Source: Atopsyche davidsoni (lineage: Eukaryota; Arthropoda; Insecta; Trichoptera; Hydrobiosidae). From it: a DNA stretch of 64,000 nt. The position numbers and the translations under genes are program-made. Below are positions 15,301 to 27,300 of this stretch, piece after piece; position 1 is the first letter of the stretch, and the number at the start of each line of letters is the position of its first letter. The notes under the pieces are model-generated. The model saw only the letters and a program-made list of their open reading frames with translations. It was not told the origin of the DNA and searched no databases. Where the stretch lies: contig JAILWY010000023.1 of assembly GCA_022113835.1 (NCBI GenBank), forward strand, positions 2,666,001 through 2,730,000, in the 5' to 3' direction.

Positions 15301-18300
15301 CATTGTTTGCAGCCAGGGCGGCCATCGACGATTTAGGCGCGTTCATATTTAAAATCGATGTCATAAGACGTTTTAAATAGGAATTGACTCACCATTGGGA
15401 TAAAGAACAGCAACTCAGAAGCGACATGACTAAGTACCGTGACGAGTCTCCGTCACCGAAACATGTTCGTTTATAAAAGCAAACATTGAAATCAAAACCT
15501 CTTATTGAATTTATATATATATTTATGTGTGTCTGCTATGAGTGCGCGTAATTTTAAGCGGGGGATTTCTACAATTAAAGAGATAGCTATCGTCGGAAAA
15601 TATCTAATAAAAGTAAGAAGAATAAAGATGTTTAACATATTCATCTGCAAATTTGCAGAAGGCAGAGTATTTGCAGGGGAGATAAATGAGATTATTATGG
15701 AGATAGCGGTTCTGTCAATGGTGGGTGGTTTGGCGTACTTATAGGCCATGACCACAAAGAGTGGCCTCTGTCTTGTTTGCTAATATAAATATACCGGAAT
15801 GACTAAGGTCTTGCATATATAGTGTTTGAGGTTTAAAATTTTAAATCATTTACAAAAATCGCTACAATTACTGTTTGTTACGATCTATTTTGAAATTCAC
15901 CTTTATGAATTGTTATGGAATCTGTTAGTCTTAAATAAGAGGTGCGTACGCTGTAAACTATTCAAAGCAATTATTTGTAGTTTTTATATTTCGACTTACG
16001 ATCGCTTTGTAAGATTAAGATAGCTAGATTGCATTTGAGATTGAAATTATTGTTTGTGAGAACTTTCGCTTTTCAATTCTGAAATAGCCTACGCAAGGCA
16101 AAGTACTCGCAAACAAATTTTTTTCCGAATCTCCGATCGAATTGGCTATACATAAAATAAGAAGTCATCTCACACTGCATTCCTTCCTGCAGCGTATCTC
16201 GCATTTTTTTTGCACATTGCTCACCTAAAACGGGGAACTCAAGGACGCCGCAACAGCTGTATTGATCAATGCACAGGCATGCGCTGCATTTTAATTAAAC
16301 TGCGCCGCGTTCCGACATTCACGACCGCGTGAATCCGATCGCGAAACGGCGCGAGTTTCGGAGAAAGACGCCGTTTCCGAGTCAACTGGCCGTGAAAATA
16401 AGCGGTCATCTTGTTTTAGCATAAGCCTGCATTTGAATAGCTAACAATATTGTGAAAAATTTAAGCATAATGCATTTATAAAACGTACTGCACTGTGGTG
16501 TCGGTAGTGATGAACAAAGTCGCACAACCGATTAATTTAAGTTAAAAAAATAACGAATAATTCATCGAATAAGAACCCTGAGCGAGGTAAAATAAATATA
16601 TTATAAATTCCACGCATAGATCCAAATGATGCATCTATAAAAATATAATGCAAAATTCGGTTGATCAAAACAAACGTACAGTGGTTTTTGTATTTAAAGG
16701 CGGAAAATTTTCGTATTATTATAATGCTAGAAATGTTGCCCGTCACAGAATGACTTATTCGATGAACGATGCAATAGTTTGGCTGAATACTCGAATAGCT
16801 GGGTACTCGAATTTTAAGAAGACGCTGCTCACGTTTTTCTTCCAATTCATTGCTTGACATTTCTGTCACATTTCGTGTCACAAACAACGCATCACTTTCA
16901 CTGCACTGTTCTTTATTAGATGCAGTCTTTATCACGTTCAATTGTGCAATTCTTTTTGAATTACGTTTGCTGTGCGTAGACGGTGTTATTTTTTTATGAG
17001 GCATTTTGAGTTATTAAACGCAATTTCGATAAAAAAATAAAATTGGTACTTGTGTCAAGATGACATAAACTGGAAATTTCTAAGATGCATCAAAATTTGT
17101 TTTTTTGTAAAAATTTTAAATTTGAAATTCTCGCGGTGAACAATAGAATCCTATAATTCGTAAATATTGAAACTCGCTAAAGCATATTTTATAGTTTTAG
17201 TAAATTATTTTATGAATGAAAATATTATTCTATCGTCTTGAAATTCGGCACATAGCTGCGGAAAAACTTACTGAACTTACGTGCAAAAAATCAGCGTAGT
17301 ATCTTTTAAGGTTTTGATAATCTCGATGTCGATTCAGGGTAAAATGTAAAATCGTTGATTATTTATATTTATATTGTAACGTATCGGGGTTCACAATTAA
17401 AAACTTATTTATGTCAACACAAGTTATATTTATTTATCTAGGTATAGAGTATTTATTTTCACATTATATATTTATTTTAACATTGTTTTGAGTGCAGTCA
17501 GACCGAAGCCCTCTTTGACACTAAATCCAAGATGGCTTCCCCTTGCATCTCCAACATTCGGGAGCTCGCGCGAGGCGCACTCCTCGCTTCTCCAAGACCG
17601 CGTATTGGCGCTCCTAATCGACGGTCGCTCGATCATTCCAGAGTCCTTTGTTTTCTAGCGTTCTGGTGTTCGTTTTTCAAACTTACTGCTAGACCGTAAC
17701 AATATATATTTTTTCGTGATTTAATCGAATCCAATCGATTATCAAAACGATAGCAGTTTACATCACTACTAGTTTCTCTGGGCGCGCTCTTGCTTTAATG
17801 AAAGCGGAGAGTTTCCGCCGCTCGCCCGCGCTCGCGGCGTGACGTCACGAACGAGAGAGAAAGGAGCGAGACAGGGAAAACTCAATTCCAAAACTGTGAG
17901 CCGGGAAACTCCACGGGACCAGAGAAACTATCCAGCCCCTCTACCCAGCCAATTGTGTCCTATTTTGCGTTACAAACGGAATGTATGTACTTACAAGCAA
18001 TCTACACTTGTTGTGTTCTTTTTGGGCTTTACTAGGTAACGTGTGTCACCAGGGTTAGAGGCAATCTTCGAGGTTGTAATGATGGAGGGGTTTAGTACTA
18101 GGGATATGGAATTACGAAAGGAGTCTGCCAGTTCGATGGTGACTTCATGGATTGTTTGTAGGTTGGTTGTCTCAATGAAGTTATGCATTTTGGTCACGAC
18201 TTGCAATTAGCCAGTATCACCCTGTTTCAAGACACTATTGGGTAATATCAAGTTACGTCGCGATGTGTGTAGAAGGCTCTAAGCAAATACAAAAGCATAG

Positions 18301-21300
18301 TAAAGTGATCACCTTGATATGGTGACGTAATTTTTTTTTATATAAAGAAAATATTTTTATTTACTCGAAATCTATTTCATCGAGGTTGCCTCAGATTTGA
18401 TTATATCATTTCCCAAAAAAACAAACAAAAAATAATAACCTTGAAAATCCGGTTCCGATTTTAGTACAAGACATATGTCAAATGAATGATGAGATAACCA
18501 TTAGATTAGCGGTACAATATGACGAAAGATACTGTTTAAAAGTAGCATTTTAACACGGCAAACACGCGATTGTAGATATTGGAAGCGTGGTCCAAATAAA
18601 GGCAAATCCTATTACTACAAATAATTATGGGCGTCAAGAGTATTTATTGACTTTATCAGATCCGATTTTCTCAATATTATTGTAGTAAAAAGTTATAAAA
18701 AAAATATTCAGTGATCGAACACGACTTTTGGTCAAAATTGCAAATCGACAAGCAGTCTCTCTTAAATTATGGGCGGATATCGTGAAAATGTGATATATTA
18801 CATTTAAGATGTTTTTTTTTTTTCTATTCCTTCTTTAAGTGCCTCTCCCCAGAGGAGATGGGAGACCATATCACTAAACATATCTCTATCCTGGGCCAGT
18901 CTTATCAATTCGACTGTACTCCCGACTTCCAGCCACTTCTGATACCATTGTATAATTGTATTTTTTTTTAAATATTCTACAATGAATAATATAATTTATA
19001 AGCACATGCATTATAGGCGTAACAACTAACCAAAGATCATTGTACTCCCATTTTTAAAATATATTTTAATAAAATATAAACGCTCAGTTATTTATGGAAT
19101 AATACTCAATAATTGATTTGGTCAATATGCCGTTAAATGCCTTTCGTTAGACGCGTGAAGTATATCTGCTCAAACCCGCATGCAATTTAAACAAAACTGT
19201 ATACCGATTAAGCATGAATCATTTTGAGCAAATTTAAAATCGTTAATCAGTACAAAAGTGCATTTTGAAACCCGTGTGCAGTATTTGAAATAAATAATTG
19301 GCTTGTCATCTACTGAATGCTACGCATGTATAGATGGTGTTTTCATCCTCTCCGGCTTCGTGTAGGGGTGGTTTCGGTCGATTACTATTAACCGTAAACA
19401 CATTTTATGAATATACCTACGAAGTTGACCGTTTGAATCGAAATACCCGTTAGATTGGACGTATTCCATTTGAAAAGATCGCCGCACAGCAATATACACT
19501 TTATCAGCATCCTAAAAAAGACCAGAATAAATGATCATTCGTGTTGTGTACTGCAACAAAAAATTGCCGACAACTTGGCCTTTTTATACAGGGCGGCTGC
19601 GACTGATGGTCTATTTCTTGTATTTTTGTACGCAACTGTTACAAAGCACGCATACCAAGTTAACTTATTGCTTTGACTAAAATAACTAAAACATCGTAAA
19701 TATACAATAAGCTCTATTTACATGATGTATCTAAACTCATGATATAACCCAAAGCGGTGAGGCGGCAGAGTCGACAAACATGGATAGACAAATGACTAGG
19801 AAATTACTACCATTTTTATCTGTGAGGCTTTTTGACTTTTTAAGTCTTTATTTTAGGTCAACTATTCAATAGTAATTTAATTATAATTGAAATTATTTCG
19901 GTCGATCCCAGACTATCATCAGACTGAGAAAGGTATGGTATTTTTTTTATATAAACAGGCTTGATGTTGACGAGTTTTCTAGGATTAGGTTATCGTGTCA
20001 TGTTCTGGAATTCGGTCGTGTTTCGGTTCTACCCAGAGTCCCACTTTCAAGACCCACCTGTGAATCGATGACGCGATATCGAAATGCTTATATTCAGCAT
20101 TATACCTAATACGTTCTAAAAATAAGTAAGTAGCTCTAAACGGTTATTATAAATTTTCCAGTGACCGGTTTGCGAAAGTATGTTGGAAAAAGAACTTGCT
20201 ATGTGATTAAGCGTTAGCTTTGAGCTGGACGTGGTGAAAATTGTTATATCTGCACTGCTCTTCACGATACGATTGCTTGTGAGTAAGAGGGAGACAAAGA
20301 GAAGATAACGAGCGTGATTAATAATGTATTCCTTTGATGCCTGCACCCTATCCTCTATTACTGTGTTGAGTGATGTTAACGAATTATTCATATATTTGAC
20401 TATTTATCAATGAGTAAATTTGACAAAAAATAGCGTGTCAAGAGGAGCAAACGCACAGCTGTTATTAAATAATGCTGAGCCGTAGTCTAGGCTTAGACCT
20501 TTTATTCAATTTTAAAAGATACGCCTAACAGTATCGGAATGCCTCAAATACTACAATAATCACAAGTATTTCAACATTAGTAAAACAAATTAAAATCTGG
20601 CATGGTGTCATCTGATTATCTTGGTAAAAGAAAAAAATTAAATAATCAAACCTCTGAATCAAATTAATGTTATTATGCTATTTTAAAACACACACCAATT
20701 AAACCCAAGACCTGCCAGAGATTGCGAAACGAGTATATACGCTGGAATACTACAATAACTTCAAACAAAAAGCTTTTAAGGCAAAGTGGGAGCTTTTATT
20801 TGCAAATCCGATATTTCAAAAATTAGAGCCTCAGAGTTTTCAATTAAAAGCGGATCTGCGCCCCCATCCCCCCCGACTAGGCGCCGTGAAGCACCGAGCC
20901 CTTTCTTTCGCACCCCTTTTGAGTCATTAAAAAAAATTGTGAAGACTTTTCTTCGCTCGTTCCGTGCGCCAGTCACGAGCTGAATTATACTCGCACAGCT
21001 CCGAGCAAAAAAAAAATATATGCGGCCGTGAATAGAGCTTCTAAAAACCAAACAGAAAAACCTACTGGACCTGAAGTTTAGCTTGAATTTCAGTATAAAT
21101 ACTTTATCAATGTCGATGTAAGACTACCGATGTTTTAAGTACAGAGGAAAAAAAATTACAGGGTACTGATGGATTTTAATGGGATTTCACTGAATAAACC
21201 TTTAAACCGATAAATGCAGGTAAATTAGCAGCAGTAAACGACAGAAAATATAAGATGTAAAATTACTTTTATTTAAAATGTATTTAAAATATAACTGGGG

Positions 21301-24300
21301 CACAGCTGGGGTTTGAATCTTAAATTCGTGGCTACTATCATGACCCGAAGAATAGTCCTTTCAACTACGTTGTATGCAAGCTTATAGCTGATGTATTTAA
21401 GTATATAATAATCGAGAAAAAGTCAGTTGACACAGGGCGTGGTTGGTCACAGCAATTATCCAGCGTGGATACTCTACAACTTTCGTAAAGTGATTGCTTG
21501 AACGAAATGTCATGTAAGGAGAGCGGGGAGTGTGATTGATTGAGGAGGTTATTGTTTTTAGGCCCGTGAGACGTTCTTTGTATTTCGAGCACGCCCTGTA
21601 CTTGTCTCCGTCTCATGGGATCCTGCGAAGACCAGAGTCAGTAGTGGAATATTAATCTTACATATCTATCGCTCACGATACAGCGATAATTCGTAACAAC
21701 GATTGATATCTTCTTTTTCAGGTGCCTCTCCTCAGAAGAGGTTAGCGACCAGCTCACTGAACATATGTTCATCCTGTACGAGTCTTATACATCCGACTTA
21801 GACTTAAAACAACAACCATGCGAAAAATCAATAATTGACCATGTCATAAACGAGATAGTCTTACACAGAATGCGTAAAGAAAGAAAACTCCCGACAGTGG
21901 TAAAAAAAATCGTGAAGTACCTGAGAAATAAAAGATATAATAAATTTTTAATTTTAATCGTACTACCTACAATAAAAGCCTAAAACCCAGCTTACTTCAG
22001 GCAAATATCGACAAATATCATTATAAACTAAAAACAATTTTGTTAAATCTATGTGCGTCGACAGTATTAGGATTAGAATCTTCCAATATATACGCTTCTC
22101 TTTCACCCGCAAAGGCGTTTTAAGTGTTTGGTATTTCTCTTTCGCACCTTAAGGTAGTTAATTACAAGTAATTTATGCGTGTAAAATATTACATACGGGC
22201 TTCTAAGAGACAACAACGATGCGATTATACGACAGCCAAACACCCCTCCACCATGTTGGAAACATGTGTCTATTCTCAGCTAGCTACCATTATGTTTCTT
22301 TTGATATTTTATTAACGTGGTAACGAGTAATATCAATAACTAATAATGTATCAAACAGTGGTTGAATATTACTTTAATATATTTTTAAATGTTATTGTGT
22401 GTATAAAATATCAACAACGTTTTTCTAAATAGGTTCTAAGTGTGAAATAATAAGCATTATTATTTAACTTATTTTTTCATGATATCTTTTTTTTGTTCCC
22501 TTACAATGTCGACGAATTATTCTAGAATAAGTAAATTTTCTTTGAATTGAAAGTCCATTTTCGTTACAAGACTCGGGGGATCAAATAAACGTATTGAAAC
22601 CATCATCTATCTACCCTCGCGCACAAATGAAACAAAAAAATATACGGGTGTTTTAAAAAGGCATTTTTCTCGATCGTAGATTTATTGCGAGTATAAAAGG
22701 GCTTACCCTGTCTTCCAAGCTACAGTATAAATTTTATTTTTGCAAATCAAATACACGTATGGATAATCCGAGTCACTTAAAAACGCAGTAACTTTTATTA
22801 AGGTCGAATGTCTGACCTATCAGACAACAACTTGAATATGTTTAAAAATCTAATGGGGCATTGTTTGAGATAAAAAGATAAAACACTTTGAATACCATTT
22901 TCGATTACATAAATATCATTAAAAAGCGTGTTGTTTTTTTTTTTTTACGTATTTTCAAGTGACCACCGTGATTGCGCTTACAAAAAAATGCTTTTTTATT
23001 TACACGGAGCTTATGAGAATATCTATATTTGTTTGTAGATAAAGCCAGTATTACATAACATTGCGCGTAACAGGATTATTCATCATAAGGGTGATTGTAC
23101 CATAAAGCAAGCATGGGCGATATTCATCAAAGCGTATCGATTTGTTACAATTTATGATTGCCGTTTGACGACAATTCGAAACTATTTTCGTCCCGTTTTA
23201 TAGTAATCGGTCGGGTCGATATAGCGAAGACGTTTACTGAACATTGAACAACATGTCGGTTGTCGTCATAAAGCAATATGGCGTGCCAGTTGATAGTTCC
23301 GCGGACGGAAGCCGGGGATTCGTTTACGTGTGACAACCACAATACGCCATTGTTAACAAAATGATTATTACCTTCCTTGCGTAGTAGACTTAACGAGTTG
23401 TTGCAAATGGGAAAATGCAACCACAGGGGAGGCAGGGGAGCTGTGATTGAGCGGTCAAAATAACGAGATAAAAATACGTAGTTTCATATTTATAGAGTGA
23501 AATTCTACAGTCACGTTGAATAACCGCCAGTAGCAGAGATTTTGCTATTGACACGACTGTGTAACCGACCATCACTAGTGGTACCTTATCGGAAGCGTAC
23601 GCACCAGTGCGGAAGGCAGGTTTTTGTGAGCAGAAAAAGAGTCAAACAAAAATCACGAAAGAAGAAAAGAATCGTTATGACGAAGCCGTGTGTTTGACGG
23701 GCGATGTTTTTCCAAATGAACGGTTTATCGTTTTTGCTTGTTTGATATCAAACACACAAACGGTACGTAGACAATGGATAAATGTACGTTTTTAAACAAT
23801 ATACATGCATACTTCCAAAATAATCAATTTCATACAAGAATATGTTGCGACACTCGAAGAATAGTTGACAGTTTACATTCGACTTTGTTGATGTTAGACA
23901 TCGATTGTGTGTACATTATTAACTGTAGAAAATCAAAACGGCATCAGACTGATCTGAGCATGCAATACGCGGTCTAATAATCATGATAAGTTTAGAAATC
24001 CAACAGATGATTTTTATAACTTCATCTTTAAACAGACAAAAGTTCAATCGGTGTATGAAGTCATAAGCCAAGAAAAGTCTAGATAAACTTTGTTTAATGA
24101 GGTCCTTGGCTGCTTTTTATTTTATGACTTTACAACAATAAAAAAACAAAGGCTGAAACACCAATGATGGTATTATCAAACTTTATGCACTGAATAATTA
24201 ATACATAAAAAGTTATTTTAGAGATAACCTTAGCGAGGAGGGTATTAACCGCCTTAAAAAAACTGCACGTAATTTTACCAAAATCATTATGTTCTGGCAA

Positions 24301-27300
24301 AACCAGTGAGAAAAAGTTGAAGAAACACAAAAAATATATAAAATGTATTAAAAAATTCATCACAATAAACTGAATAGAAAAAAATGCGTGTAAAATGTGT
24401 AAACGCCAAAACGGTTAAAAATTTTATACGGAGCATTAAAAAAAAAAAAAAAAAAAAACAACAGTTCTTCGCACAAATCTGGATCCTGGTTCAATTCAAT
24501 AACCATTGTAAGACAGAGAGGGCACACAGAAAGAAGCAGTAACATAATAACGGAAAGAGCAGAAGCAGCCGGCGATTGCGTCCATTGAACCGCGAGACTC
24601 CGAGCCAGGCCATCATCGGTGCTGGAGAAAGTGTCAATGGCCAAGAACCTGGATCGCCAGCTGCTCCGACCTGCCAGACCGCAGGGCACCGAAGGAACTG
24701 GTTCGATATCATCAGCCTCATCTTATTTGCATTCGACCGCTGATAATTATGGGTAATTGGTAATCATTGCCAGTGGCGTGCGGTGAGATTCAAAATCTGG
24801 ACACGTGGTTTTATTCGCCAAACAATTTGGTCGAAGACGAATTGTATTAATACCAATACAGGTATATATTTTAATAGGTCTTTTTTCTAGGTTAATAATA
24901 TATTTAAATGGATTATTTTAAACAGAGGTCAGTGAGCCGCTCTCTGGTTGTTCGTAAAAGAAGCGAGCGCACGATATTTACAATTTAAAAACCGTTGCAG
25001 CTTCCGGCGCCGGAAGTGCATTTGGAGGAGAAAATAAATTTTTAATTGAGACAGTCGGAATGCACTACCAAGAGGGCACAAACATCTTGTTTAAAAAATG
25101 CCAGCTAAAAAGACGAATAGAAAAGATTTCAGTAAATATCAAACGGCATATAATGTCAAGTGCAAAATTCTGAATATGTGATTAAAGCTAACTGCAATAA
25201 ACCTTACTTAACTAACCGATTTAAAATTTTATATCAAAATTACTTAAATTGTATTTTATTGTTTATTCAAGGAATGTGTACGGTGAACATTGTGAAAGGA
25301 AGAAAGGTCTATCTATAATAGTTGACAAGTGACACGTGAATTATATACTACCAAGTCGAAGCTGAAAACATACAAGCAAGTTAAAAAGGCTTTATCCTTG
25401 TACTTGACAAGTGAGTCGTGCGTAATATGCCATTAAGTTGAAGCATTGAAAAATCTACGACATACATTTACTAGATCTTTTTTTTTATATTTGACAAACA
25501 GCACGCGAGTAGAATGCTAGTAAGTTGAATCATCGATTAACCTACAGTGTAACCAAAAATGATTTTATCAATAAGTGTGCAATTATGATAGCAGTTTTAA
25601 GCGTTGGTAAACCTACAACACAAAGGAAGGGTATTGTCTAATACAGAGGTGTCAAACTCAAATTTGCAGAGGGCCATATACTAAATTTAGTATGTGTAGG
25701 CGGGCCAGATTCAAATAAAATAAGTCTAAAAGCTCTAAAAAACATGATTCTTCTTTCTGAATCAACCCGAGGGCCGGATGCGGCCCGCGGGCCGTATCTT
25801 TGACATGACTGGTCTAATACATAGTTTCCCAAACTATTTTGTCCCGTCGACCCCTTGTCGAGTTTTCCTGTTTTTCGTCGACCCCCTGCCTTACTAATAT
25901 TTAATTTTAACAAATTCATCAACTTCAACCATATCCTATATAGAACAACTCACTTTCATAGGGTTTACTGTATAGTGGGTTTAAAAATGAAAAAGTTAAA
26001 ATACATGTAAATACTTGGTGGAATTCCATTTTAATATCTTAAATAGAATAAAATACATGAATTAAAAACATACTGTAACGGGTTAGCGATAGAATCGATC
26101 GAAGCGATTCTACTCCAGAGTCTACTTCTAGTCCATAGTCCAGAAACATCTGTAATGATCAAGCGACCGTCGTTTAGGGGCAACAATACGTGGTCTTGGA
26201 GAATGAGCGACAAGACGACCGGGCCAGTGCTTGACAGAGAGTCCTCGGAAGGAGTGCTCGGTAGAGAGTGCTCGGGAGTAGTGCTCGGGAGTAGTGCTCG
26301 ATAGACAGGTTCTCGGGAGCCGTGAGCGCGAGATAGTCCTCGGGTGTCGTTGATATAAATATGTTGTTAATATAAATAATTGTGAAGACTCTGTATGATA
26401 TAGGTTAAATATAAATAGTGCAAATAAATCATGTTTTAATTATTGGAGACCCGGCGCGTTACAATTGGTGTCAGATGTGGGTAGAAATAAATAATTAAAA
26501 TTTAAATGTTAACTCTGTATGACCTAAGATTAAAAAATTATTAAAATGGCAAAGCTCGTAAAGGTGAGTGACCTCAAAGTAGTGGATCTGAAGAGAGAAC
26601 TCGAAGAACGAGATCTGTCAACCACAGGGTTAAAGTCAGCCCTTGTGCAAAGATTGAAGGAATTCCTGGCGCAAGAGGGCCACAACCCAGAAGAGTTCCT
26701 CATTGAAGTGCCGGTCAGCTTAAATGATATAATGAGAAAGCTGGACGAACGATCCAAAAAGATGGACGAACAATCCAGAAAGATGGATGAATACTCCAAA
26801 AAGTTGGACGAAATATGGACTGAGCAGTACGAACAGCTTGGGACTATGCTGGCGGATCACTCGACAAAATTGGTCGGAGTGATGTCAGGCGCCGGAAAGA
26901 TTGGCATGAAGACTGTCGGCGTGGCCGCGGTGGGGGCCATCTCGGGCACTGTTGAGATCGGCATGAAGACCGTCGGCGTGGCCGCGGTAGGGGCCATCTC
27001 GGGCACTGTTGAGATCGGCATGAAGACCGTCGGCGTGGCCGCGGTGGGGGCCATCTCGGGCACTGTTGAGATCGGCATGAAGACCGTCGGCGTGGCCGCG
27101 GTAGGGGCCATCTCGGGCACTGTTGAGATCGGCATGAAGACCGTCGGCGTGGCCGCGGTGGGGGCCATCTCGGGCACTGTTGAGATCGGCATGAAGACCG
27201 TCGGCGTGGCTGCGGTAGGGGCCATCTCGGGCACTGTTGAGATCGGCATGAAGACCGTCGGCGTGGCCGCGGTGGGGGCCATCTCGGGCACTGTTGAGAT

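Larger units (their letters stand above)
6274..16726. other. Intron sequence, mostly unannotated AT-rich DNA
   Basis: Repeats at 8320, 8820 and 14812 and the GC island at 7555 are listed separately. A short CA run occurs near 6308. Moderately GC-rich patches with no ORF occur at 9400-9660 and 16230-16400; these could be conserved non-coding elements or old insertions. The phrase caaatgactagga recurs near 7812 and 19789. No gene is seen. Confidence 0.5.
17702..25319. other. Intron sequence, no supported gene
   Basis: Only dispersed repeats (18059, 18839, 21721) are recognised. A GC-richer patch at 24530-24720 has a plus-strand frame ending NWFDIISLILFAFDR, followed by a stop, which looks coding-like but is unidentified. 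A long A tract lies at about 24438-24457. Confidence 0.45.
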
